Assembly (NCBI RefSeq): GCF_001723175.1
Contig: NC_064654.1
Coordinates: 3,534,001-3,598,000, forward strand
Length of the DNA: 64,000 nucleotides
Direction of reading: 5' to 3'
Source: Penicillium oxalicum
Lineage: Eukaryota; Ascomycota; Eurotiomycetes; Eurotiales; Aspergillaceae
Shown here: positions 54,624 through 64,000 of the stretch, piece by piece
How positions within the stretch are numbered: position 1 is the first letter of the stretch
Layout of the letters: each line of letters begins with the position of its first letter
Notes under the pieces: generated by a model
The model's database searches: none
The model's input: only the letters and a program-made list of their open reading frames with translations
Told to the model about the DNA's origin: nothing
Program-made: the position numbers and the translations under genes

Positions 54624-56569
54624 AACCTCCCCCCTCCCTGTGGGGGCCAAACCTAGTCAATGAAAACCTATCTGCTCTCTGTCAAAATGCTGGCGTTGAT
54701 CCGCTCACTTGTTCCTCATAGGTGTGTCTCGGCTTCTTCTGTCGATCCTAAGATTGATGCGTCTCGGGCGGTCATCCGTATTGCCATTTGTAGACGACTC
54801 TGCAAGGGCAACCGGATTTCGGTGGGGAGAACTCTTGTGTGGGCACAACCTACATATGGAGATACATCTTTCCCCTCTCTTATGGATGCTCTGGCTAATG
54901 GCGACTCGTGCTGTCAGAGATCAAAGCTCGTTCCGATCATATGCAAATGGCTTCAAGTTTGGTTTTCTCCGGTAGTCATCAAAGGTGACTGGACTCCCGT
55001 CATTGGAGTATCTCTGATCTTGATGAGATTCCGATCTCTCTCTCTCTCTCTGATCAATTGGACGAGTCTAGTCTGAGCTAGCCTTGCTTTTTTTTCATTT
55101 CATTAATCCTGAGTCTGCCTGCTAGTATCTTCGGGGACCAAGGTGAGAGATAGGCAGATGATTTAAGCCTATTCATATGTGTCGATTGAGCAGGTGTGTA
55201 GCTTGGGATTAAGATTATCACTGGTTCTGCCGGGTCTCTTTGCATACTTGGTTGCTGTCTATACCTTTTTACCTGTATAATGGGAGTATGCAAATAGTAG
55301 TTGACGGTGTACAACTGACCTGGTACCTAACTGGGCTGCAGTACGGAGTTATCTGACGTAAGGAGATAGAGGTTGTCCGGGCAACACGAAACGCCGAGTT
55401 GAATCTTTCCGGTGGAGGGGCTTTCCAATGGATTCAGATCTGGCTGGAACGTAGAGGATTAATCACTCACACTAGGTACAGTGTGTGCTCGAGTTGTGAG
55501 CCGTTGGAAATCTAGTGCTGGGAACACTGTTCCTCGGAACAAATTATCATGAATCTGATGTAGTAATCAGGTATGCGGCTTTGTAGTATGTGATATGGAT
55601 TGAATTCCTGGGCGTAGGTGGGTTGGGTTTATTGCGATGACCGGCAGGTGCATATGTGCCTCTGTATAGCAGGATTCGCTCTGGTCCAGCTGGTTCAGCA
55701 ACGGTTCAAGATCCATGGAACCAAAGACGGGATCACGTTGGAAGGTGGAGCAGCTGAGCAAGTCCGCCCCAGTTCCAAGGCGACGAGGTCGGAGAGTGCG
55801 AGAGATGACTACCGTACACTGCACATCCAGATTTGACAAAAAAAATGTCTAGAGGTGTAGGAGTCAGGTAGAGATAGCTCTAGTTAGGATCTAAAGGTCT
55901 GTAGCCCCGATAAAGTCATGCGCGATCAGTGCAGTGTACCCTGTGGTTCGGCCTGGTGGGCAGGACTCTCTTCTCGGAGGACAAGAGGAATAGTGAACGT
56001 CCGTCGGCCGAGTTGATGAGTGGTGTGTGCCACGGAGGAACCTGCCCATGTCTCAAGTCGTCATACAGGTCTACTCGACTAGGTCTCAGGTACAGGTCAC
56101 ACCCACACTTCCCCTGGCCCTGTCCTGTACCGAATACATCTGGATGAGGTCCAATTGTATGACCTTGTCCACTCCATTGGAATCGTCGCCAGGCACTCTT
56201 TCAGCTCTCACTTGTCACGGGTCCGTGTCCCTGGCTGTACTGCAAGCCTCATCGATCCTTGTGTTTCTCCATTGCCTTTAACTTTCCCCTCCCCTCATCC
56301 ACCGTTACTGATAGACGCCCTCGGGACGGCCGAGAGTCTCGCTCTTGCATCGTCTGTCTGCTCTTTTGTACGTTGTTGCGCCTCCGTCGAGTCTTGCCCA
56401 GGCCCGGTTTCCCCGCCTCTTCGACATGCCCCCCAAAACACACCCGCCAGACCTTTTGCTAACGGCGGAATGCAGGCACGTCGCGATCTGCGCCTTTTTT
56501 CCCCGCCACAACCGATCTCCCCAAGGGATACTGAAGAAATCTTCCATTTGTGCAAGAAAGGAGAGAGCC
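54624..56569. other. 1.9 kb region between rgp1 and mob1
   Basis: Includes the rgp1 3' end, a CT run at 55036-55051, AT-rich spacer, and from about 56160 a C/T-rich stretch that is probably the mob1 promoter and leader. The mob1 frame is open from 56345, but that part has no homology. No separate gene is seen. Confidence 0.5.
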
Positions 56570-57691
56570 ATGTCTTCTTTCATCACCACCATGTCGGTTC
56601 CAGCTTCCCCTACCCCCGTCCCGCTGTCTGCTCCTTCTCCCATTGAGCATGCTGCTCGCTCTCCGCCGGCATGCAGTCCCTCGACGAGCCTGAGCCTGAG
56701 CTCGAGCCCGCCGGGAGTCTACCAGACCACCCGCGTTGCCTATATTCCGGGCTTGGGTCCCCCTTCATATCTGTCACCAACAGTGCGCGCACTCAAACAA
56801 GGCGTATGTGGACTGACACCTCCCAGCAATGCGCGAACACGAGCTCCCTTCAAGCCCCGCTCCGCCGCCAAGGGTACCAGCAGCTACCAGTTGAGGCAGT
56901 TTGCCGAGGCCACCCTGGGCAGTGGGAGTCTACGCAAGGCTGTGAAGTTGCCCGAAGGCGAAGATCTGAATGAATGGCTGGCAGTCAATGGTGTGTGCAG
57001 TCCCGAAACTTCCTTTTGAACCCCCCAGGTCGGAACGAGGTGCTAAATACGATGCGGCGAGTTCGATAGTGGTCGACTTTTACAATCAGATCAACCTTCT
57101 CTACGGCTCCATTACCGAGTTCTGCTCCCCGCAATCATGTCCCGAGATGAAGGCAACGGATGAGTATGGGCACAACCCCCTTTCCACGTATGGTGCTTCT
57201 GGGAGGCGTTCGGCCATACTAACTGGGCGTCTAGATTCGAGTACCTCTGGCAAGACTCGGACAAGTTCAAGCGACCGACCAAGATGTCGGCCCCCGAATA
57301 CATTGAGCACCTCATGAGCTGGGTCCAGGGCAACGTGGACAACGAGCAGATGTTCCCTAGTCGCATTGGTGAATTTTGTTTTCTTCTCCTTTCAAAGAGC
57401 CAAGAAGGCAAAGTCAGAGTTTCGTGTACTGACTCTATCGACTCAATAGGTGTTCCTTTCCCCAAAACATTCCCCAGTCTACTGCGACAGATCTTCAAGC
57501 GTCTGTACCGCGTCTACGCCCACATTTATTGTCATCACTACCCCGTCGTGGTGCACTTGGGCCTCGAACCCCACCTGAACACTAGTTTCAAACACTATGT
57601 CCTCTTCATCGATGAGCACAAGTTGGCGAGTGGGAAGGATTATTGGGGGCCGTTGGGCGACCTGGTGGACAGCATGCTGCGCAGTGACTGA
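56570..57691 (+). CDS. mob1: Mps one binder kinase activator Mob1
   Basis: Four exons, 56570-56990, 57070-57163, 57235-57368 and 57450-57691, giving 296 residues. The start [13 protein letters not shown] follows a short spacer after an ATG-free stretch; upstream in-frame codons look like leader. After a variable S/P-rich segment comes [20 protein letters not shown], then [19 protein letters not shown] and the zinc-site residues C-x4-C ([10 protein letters not shown]) and H-x4-H (HIYCHH), with [14 protein letters not shown] and [20 protein letters not shown]. Mob1 activates the NDR kinase Dbf2/Sid2 in the septation/mitotic-exit network. A possible small intron within the N-terminal variable part (56730-56830) cannot be excluded; it is open through, so no intron is called. 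Confidence 0.93.
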
Positions 57692-58449
57692 GCTTGCAGA
57701 CGTACGGCAAGTCAATCGGTTTTCTTGGTCGCGTCGCAAGGCATGACTGGTCACGGTTGGGGATTGACGAGTGAAGGACAGGGCTTCGACGACTCTCTTT
57801 TCTGCTGTGGAGTTTTGGCGGCGTTTCTGGCGAGGGGGCATGGGTCAACTCGGATTGTTTTGACGGGTTGTATACGGCGTTCGTTTTCTCCGTTCTTTCA
57901 GTGTCAACATTCAGATTGCTTGAATTCAATCACTTGTATTCAATCATGAACAATTTTCATGTCAAGTCGTGCGAATTGTCCTGTTATCGTCGACGCGGTA
58001 AGTGACTGAAGTGCGTCGGTGGTTCAGCGCATAGACGAATGAGATTATTCGAGGAGTTCAATGTCGCGCAAGGATTCAGTCCTCCGGTATTTCAGGTTGT
58101 CAATTACATTCGGGCTGCGGTACATGTGTGCACCCATTGCATGGCGGCTGGTAGATAGAATGTACCTGGCACTAGGGGAGGCTTCTTCAACGACAGGCGT
58201 GTTCTCCCGTTCCGCCCGTCGGATACGTTCAGTCGGATTCAGGAACTTCGACAAGTTGGGAAGACTCCCGGCAGGAGACGGATTACCTCAGCGACACTCC
58301 CCACGTGACTCGGGAAGAAGTCGGACCTGCAACTCTCAACCTGCACTCACGACGCCAGCAAACCCGATTGACGCTCGTATCTTCCTCCATTTCCAGTTCT
58401 TGGTCGCCGCCTTGTTCCCCCCGAGGATTCCTCCATAATCAATTGCACG
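57692..58449. other. Spacer between mob1 and the OSCP gene
   Basis: 0.76 kb head-to-tail spacer. Frames on both strands are short and unstructured; the last 100 bases are C/T-rich, as expected for the atp5 promoter and leader. Confidence 0.5.
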
Positions 58450-59534
58450 ATGATGTCCGCTCGTGTCGCCCGCTCCGGCCTGCGCGCCGCCCAGCAGTTC
58501 TCGGTCGCCCGCCCGGCCTTCAATGGCCTGCGCACCTATGCCACTCCGGCCCAGGACGTTCGCCCTCCCGTCGCCCTGTTCGGCGTTGACGGCACCTACG
58601 CTACTGCTCTGGTATGCACATAGCCCTCTTCGAAGAAATTCGTCTCTGTGTGTTGGAGTTCCGTTCGCCCGTGACAGGTCCCTTGTGCCGAACCCCTCTC
58701 GCTGCGACGAGGCTGCCGCTGAGAAGCTCTCCCTCTCCTGTGACTTGGACGACCAATATCGCGAACGAGGGGTGGAGGAGGCTCAACAAGGCAGCATGTG
58801 GGCAGAGACTCCGACAGACTCATGGCAGGGGAGGCGGGCAGACGGGACGAAAAAAAACGGCACAGGATGAGAGAGTCATGATCATTTTCTAACCCCCCAT
58901 CGCTATCTAGTACACTGCTTCCTCCAAGTCCTCTGCTCTCGAGCAGACCGCCAAGGCTATGGCTTCCCTCGGCCAGACCTTGAAGGCCGATCCCAAGCTG
59001 GTCACCATCCTCGGTGCCCCCACTCTCTCCCAGGCCGACAAGCAGGAGATCATCAAGGAGCTCCACAAGCTCGCCGGTGCCGACAAGGGCGACATCCTCA
59101 AGAACTTCCTCCAGACCTTGGCCGAGAACAACCGTCTTGGTTCCCTCGAGGGTGTTTGCGAGAAGTTCAACACCCTGATGGGTGCTCACCGTGGTGAGGT
59201 TGAGCTGAACATCACTTCCGCTCAGGTGCGTTGAGGGCATTGTTTTCACTCTGTTTTTGCCTTCCGTTCTCGGACAGATTATCCAACAACATCAAATCTT
59301 GAATCGAGTGAGCTAACTCAAACCTCACAGGAACTTGATGCCAAGACCATCTCTCGCCTCGAGAAGGCCGTTGCCAAGTCCGAGTTCAGCCAGGGCAAGA
59401 AGCTCAAGGTTATCACCAAGGTCAACCCCGACCTTGTTGGTGGACTTGTCGTTGAGATCGGTGACCGCACTATCGACCTGAGCGTTTCCTCCAAGATCGC
59501 CAAGATGAACAAGGCTCTGACCGATGCCCTCTAA
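58450..59534 (+). CDS. atp5: ATP synthase subunit 5 (OSCP), mitochondrial
   Basis: Three exons, 58450-58611, 58911-59225 and 59331-59534, giving 226 residues. The presequence MMSARVARSGLRAAQQFSVA is basic and S/A-rich with a cleavage-like RTYATP near 30. The mature protein begins PPVALFGVDGTYATALYTAS, the OSCP signature, followed by GSLEGVCEKFNTLMGAHRGE and the C-terminal beta domain with KVNPDLVGGLVVEIGDRTID. OSCP connects the F1 head to the peripheral stalk. The first intron is 299 bases, the longest in any reconstructed gene here. Two consecutive ATGs exist at the start (58450 and 58453). Codon use is strongly biased to C-ending codons, as in highly expressed fungal genes. Confidence 0.96.
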
Positions 59535-60487
59535 ATGTAAAATAGCACCACCATTACCAGTCGGACCAAGAGAAGAGCGAGAGCGAGAGCATTTCTCCCT
59601 ATGTGGAGAGAAGAAGTAGTTGGGTTAGATTCATATATTCAGCATCATAATCCCGTCTCGCGTTTGAACGGTAGCGTCGATGAATCTTTTTTTTTTATCA
59701 AATTGACCAAAAGAAAAGAAAACATCCCTTTCCCCTGCAAAGCCGGTCCAGGCCAGATCGTTGATGTCACATTCTCTCGTGAGCTCTTTATGCTAGAAAG
59801 AAAGTATCTCGTCTGGCCTGCTACAGATCTCCTTTTATTTATATCTCTATCTCCCTCTCCTAGAGCAGATCATTCCATTGCTCTCCATATGTATCTCTAT
59901 TAATCAACCAGAACAAAAGCGATCTACAGAGACGACGCCGAATATGGATCACAGCTTCTCGCGCCCAGAAATGGCCGCTTTTTCCAACCGTCACACACAT
60001 CGCAGCGAGCCGTCGCTTAAATGTCCTGCATTCATTCGGGTTAGGTGTTCATGGAGCTACTACATTTCTGGCTTCGGATTTAAGAGTCATAAGTCAATCA
60101 GGTGGTGAGAATACATCAAGTACTACCCCTCTTTGGTACCCGGTGGTTCGATGCCTACATCAGCCCGGAAGTTTGGCATACCACTTTATCAGACGGTTGT
60201 GTTTACAAGCTCGGCGTCAAATAGAATAGTGTCCCAGACCAATTTTTGACTGACAGGAAGAATTATTCAAAAAAAGACAGAAAAAAAAAGATCCATCTAT
60301 ATGAGTGGGCAGTTGTCGATCACGTGAAAAACGTCCGGTCTTTCATCACCGAGGTTGCGCACCAGGGTAGTAGGTAAAGTATATGGAAGGAGACTTCAAT
60401 ATCCAGCCCTGCCCAGTGAATAGGACAAGATATCATCTATCATCTCGCTCTACCTATCATATTTGAAGAAGAGCTAAAGCCGTCCAA
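59535..60487. other. 0.95 kb intergenic region
   Basis: Downstream of atp5 and beyond the 3' end of the kinase-like pseudogene. Includes a purine-rich GAGCGAGAGC patch just after the atp5 stop, and AT-rich DNA. No gene is seen. Confidence 0.5.
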
Positions 60488-61569
60488 TCACGGATTGTGA
60501 TCATACGCAGTAGACTCATCGATACTCCAAGACTTCAACCTGTGGAATTTCTCCCGCAGGGACATCTTATTCGTCCGGCCATCGTTCACGCATTCCTGGG
60601 TGGAAGGAATCCCACTCCCAATCAATCCAATCTGAGAACGAGTCCGCCTTGCCTCTAGATCTCTTTCATCGAAGGGCCGGAGAAAATGTACTCTCCTTAA
60701 AAATTGTCCTGCTGGACACATAGAGGATCATCTCGTCTGCGATTGAACAGAGCGTGGTCGAAATCAATCGTCACGATGTCCGGTCTGTCGCTATCGGGAG
60801 CAGTAGCGCGTATAATGATCTTTCGTGCTGCGAGATCGGTGAGGCAAATGTCTTTTTTTTTTTTTTTCAAAGATTCGGGTTTCAAGGTTAATAATTGACC
60901 GTACTAAGAGTCGAGGGGTGGATGTGGAAACTTCGTTCGGCTTGCTATCTGCTATTGTAAAAACCGTTGATATTCTCGACTAGGATCATTCGAACTTGTC
61001 CTGGTGTGGATCGAATTCACAGATAGTTTCAAGGAAAATGAACCGTAGTATTTTGGAATCCCTTGACCTTGAAATTCGTCAAGGGCTATGTATGAATCGG
61101 TTTCATGAGTATGGTATCTGTCCATGCAGAGGCATAGGTTAAGGTATCCTTCGTCATCATTGAAAGAAAGTGGATCGTATACTTTGGCAACGAGTACTGT
61201 TCCTTTGAGAGGTAGATATTTTGACCTGGTTGACTCAAAGTCTAGTTACCGGACCGTGAATACTTGAGAATTATAGCCATCACCACCTTTCAGGAGGTCG
61301 ATGACCTCTAAGCTGACCGTGTCATATCCCTCCTGGCTGAGCAAAGGCGGTTGCTTTAAGCATCGTCCGATTGGAGCTAATCTGCTTCTTTCTGCTATGT
61401 CACTTTCACTGTTGATGCTGCAGTTTCGCGCAACCGGTGTTGGAGGCGAAGCAGTATGAAATGTTGCAGTGAATCTCCACTGAGTAGAGAGTATGGCACC
61501 CAGCGGCTTGGGGCGTCTTGCTGACGGAGGCCCGAACAAAGTGGTATGTGTTCCAGAGATAGGCATCAT
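60488..61569 (-). pseudogene. Decayed fungal protein-kinase-like gene
   Basis: On the minus strand, a frame from ATG 61569 runs through SLEVIDLLKGGDGYNSQVFT, hits an in-frame TAA at 61246-61248, then continues as LPLKGTVLVAKVYDP, YIALDEFQGQGIPKYYGSFS. A one-base shift near 60995-61000 is needed to reach VRMILVENINGF. Further shifts lead to RSIINLETRIFE, and, across a 15-base A run (60853-60867), to DICLTDLAARKIIIRATAPD and IVTIDFDHALFNRRR, with a stop at 60697. A last fragment, FSDWIDWEWDSFHPGMRER, lies in yet another frame (60567-60638). This order matches the fungus-specific kinase-like family in which a DICLTDLxxRN box replaces the usual catalytic loop. Several stops and shifts with no usable introns argue for a pseudogene. 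N-terminal and C-terminal limits are approximate. Confidence 0.8.
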
Positions 61570-62121
61570 GATAATCGGTACGATGAGAGTTCATCAGCTG
61601 GGTCAAGTGCTGTGTCCGGCGATAATTTGAGACAGCTGCGTTTCGAAGATGGTGCTGAAGTAATGGAAGGAAGAGGAGGCCAACCTAAAACCCTTACTTA
61701 TTGTCAAGGTAGATCGTGCGAGCTGGGAACAGCTTCATCTAGTATTTACAGATACGGTATACCGATCGGAGACCGATGGTATATAGATGGTTTAGACACT
61801 GAATGCCAACGGGATTGGTACAAGTTCCTGGCCCACCTTCCTCGAGGACACAGGGCTGTGGATTGAAAAACTGGAGATTAGAGACCTGTACAAGACATGG
61901 GTCTTTTTGGCTTTGATCTCAGCAGAAAAAAAAAGAAAGAAAGAAAAATAGTAGAATTCTATTAAGTATCATACTGTATATCTCCACTTCTATGCCCATC
62001 GGGTTCAATGGTCCCTCGTTTCATCTCACAATTTGACACCCTCATTGTATCCATTTTATCACCTGCGCCTCATTTATACCAGGACGAGTCTTTCTCGGGT
62101 GCGATTCAATGACATCAGAGC
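61570..62121. other. Spacer between the GH63-like gene and the kinase-like pseudogene
   Basis: 0.55 kb containing an A/G-rich run at about 61925-61948 and the presumed 3' region of the GH63-like gene. The plus-strand frame 61546-61866 is antisense to the pseudogene's start and has no recognisable feature. Confidence 0.5.
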
Positions 62122-64000
62122 TCAGGAGTCACCGTTCTGCTTGTCAGCGTGTGTCTCCAACTCGTCCTCATAATGCTCAGCAATAGACGCCGAGCTCCGA
62201 ACGCGCTGCAACTGGCTGGCCACGTAATTGTGCAAGTGCTCGTCGTCGTGACCATTTTGAGAAGACAACAGCACTGCCCTGGCGGCTGATCGGCCTGCTG
62301 TTGCCATCCTCGTCGAAGCCGGTGGACGGTGGGGGTGGCGTCACCGGTGATGGTGGAGTTGAAGTCACTCCGGTTGCCGATTGAGCGTGTGGTCGATGAG
62401 CGGCGGATGAAGGGACGGTCCGGGGTGCGACGACGACCGGTGCGGGTGAACATGTCGTCGAAGTAATGCGAGGCGGCATCGAAGGGAGATCGGGGAGTCT
62501 GTGGCAGACGGCAATTGAGACTGTTCAGGTTTCAGGGCAGCGTTAGCGATTGCCAATGGGGCACAAAAGAGAGATTTGTTTGAACACGCATATGGTGATG
62601 CTACTTACCCAGTATCATGGATGATCTTGGCGATCAAACCGGTCCAGCCACACTGGTGAGATGTACCCAGACCACGACCGGTGTCGCCGTCGAAGAACTC
62701 GTTGAACCACAGGTAGTCCTTCCAGTGCTCGTCAAGTCAAGCAGATCGGATTGACCGTTGATGGCACGACGACCTTCGTCGTTGCGAGCGAACAGATGTT
62801 GCATGCGGTGCTGCAGCTCCTCGGCGACGTGGCCCAGGTGCATGTAGTCGCCAGACCCAGTGGGACACTCCACCTTGAATGAATCACCGTAGAACATGTA
62901 GAAGCGGAGCAGAGACTCCACAAGCAGGAAGTTGACACAGAGCCAGATGGGACCACGCCAGTTGCTGTTACCGCCAAACAGAGCGCTGTCCGAATCACCA
63001 GGCACGTAGCCAACCTTGAAAGTCTGACCGTTGACTTCCATGGAGTATGGGTGCTCCTCATGGTATTTGGACATGGAGCGGATACCGTGCTCAGCCAGGA
63101 ACTCGGTCTCATCCAACATACGTCGGAGAATCTTCTCCAGGCGGTCCTTGCTGACCAAAGACAAGAGAAGGCGGTCGTCTTTCCCACGGGTCTTCATGCT
63201 GGCAATGTTACGCTCAGCCACGTCGGACTTGTGCTCGATAAACCAGTCGACGCGGCGCTTGAATGAGGGAAACTTCTTGATGATCTCCGGCTCAAGAGTG
63301 AGCACGGCGTACAGCGGGATAAGACCGACAAGGGATCGAACGGGCAACTGTTGTGTCCAGGGGCCACCGTAGGAAATAGCGTCGTAGTAAAAGCTTGAAG
63401 GGTCAGTACAACGGCGGACTGATGAGAAAGTGGCGAGAGGACTGTTGAGGGGGGGGGTTAAAAGGAACTCACTTGTCTTCCTCGTTCCACAGAGACTTGA
63501 TGCTGTCCTCCCCGGAACGGTAGGTCAAAGCATCACTGATCAGGATGAAGTGCTCAAAGAACTTGGATGCAACTACAGATATGGTGAGTATGAGGCATTG
63601 TTTGTGGCGAAGGTAGGTCAAACTCACTGTCTTCGTATGTACGGCGGTGCTTGGCCAGCTCCAAAGCAATGTTCATCATGGTCAGACAATAGAAAGCCAT
63701 CCAGCCGGTGCTGTCTGCCTGCTCCAGAACACCACCCGTTGGCAGAGGCTCGGAGCGGTTGAACAGACCAATGTTATCAAGACCCAGGAAACCACCCTCG
63801 AAGACGTTCTTGCCGTCCGAGTCCTTACGGTTCACCCACCAGGTGAAGTTGAGGAGCAGCTTCTGGAAGACTCGCTCGAGGAAGTCCAAGTCCTGACGGC
63901 CGTACATCTTGCGCTCGATCTTGAAGGTGCGGAACACAGCCCATGCATGCACTGGCGGATTGACATCGCCAAAGTTCCACTCGTAGGCGGGCAACTGACC
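62122..64000 (-). CDS. GH63-type glycoside hydrolase, C-terminal part, 5' end outside window, frame disrupted
   Basis: Exons visible are 64000-63628, 63572-63473, 63393-62609 and 62520-62122; the gene continues beyond the window. Landmarks are [99 protein letters not shown] and [20 protein letters not shown], which place it in glycosyl hydrolase family 63 (the alpha-glucosidase clan that includes mannosyl-oligosaccharide glucosidase); fungal members of this shape appear to be soluble. The splice sites are intact, but three small frame breaks are needed to follow the protein: near 62739, near 62330 in a run of C, and near 62268. The last frame ends with [16 protein letters not shown] at TGA 62122-62124. 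It is either a recent pseudogene or a spot of poor sequence. Confidence 0.75.

Noticed and set aside
1..64000. tRNA genes, CRISPR arrays, transposons, secondary-metabolite cluster
   Set aside because: I scanned for T-loop motifs, spaced direct repeats, terminal inverted repeats with transposase frames, and PKS/NRPS/terpene motifs and saw none outside coding exons.

Overview
The window is nuclear DNA of a filamentous ascomycete, most likely a eurotiomycete close to Aspergillus or Penicillium. The evidence is the set of single-copy genes, the many 45-170 bp introns with GT..AG ends and CTRAC-like branch points, the compact spacing on both strands, and fungus-specific families (AcuM-type gluconeogenesis regulator, GlcD gamma-type bHLH, GH28 polygalacturonase, Fta7/CENP-Q, Rgp1, Rrg9). 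The species assignment is inference. I rebuilt exon structures by hand, requiring every junction to keep frame. Twenty-two of the 24 gene loci give an uninterrupted protein over the part that could be modelled; one of these is cut by the window edge and one lacks a resolved N-terminus.

Layout. 1-16.3 kb: the 3' end of the midasin gene (mdn1), a PRCC-family gene, the PKA catalytic subunit (pkaC1) with a long pyrimidine-rich leader, a 2.7 kb gap, then tim13 and an L-type lectin divergent from one promoter region, an NFKBIL1-like gene and the TORC2 subunit gene sin1. 16.3-21.8 kb: sparse DNA around one secreted endopolygalacturonase. 21.8-33 kb: rfc1, the mitochondrial L16 gene, rfc5, cox11 and a TMEM135-like membrane protein. 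33-50 kb: a bHLH factor, CENP-Q/Fta7, the AcuM-type Zn2Cys6 regulator, the meiotic gene spo22/zip4 and a WDR62-like WD40 protein. 50-59.6 kb: rrg9, rgp1, mob1 and the OSCP subunit of ATP synthase. 59.6-64 kb: a decayed kinase-like pseudogene and the 3' part of a GH63-type glycosidase gene that carries three small frame disruptions.

Function. Most genes are housekeeping: clamp loading (rfc1 and rfc5, either side of a mitochondrial ribosomal gene), mitochondrial biogenesis (tim13, mrpl16, cox11, rrg9, atp5), nutrient signalling (pkaC1, sin1, acuM), cell division and meiosis (mob1, CENP-Q, spo22) and vesicle traffic (lectin, rgp1). They share no operon or biosynthetic cluster; co-location looks like ordinary fungal gene order. 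I found no tRNA, rRNA, CRISPR, transposon or secondary-metabolite cluster, and no convincing undescribed system. The points most worth a second look are the kinase-like pseudogene, the frameshifted end of the GH63 gene, the micro-exons that cut the AcuM zinc cluster into four pieces, the upstream ORF overlapping the pkaC1 start, and MluI-box-like motifs upstream of both RFC genes.
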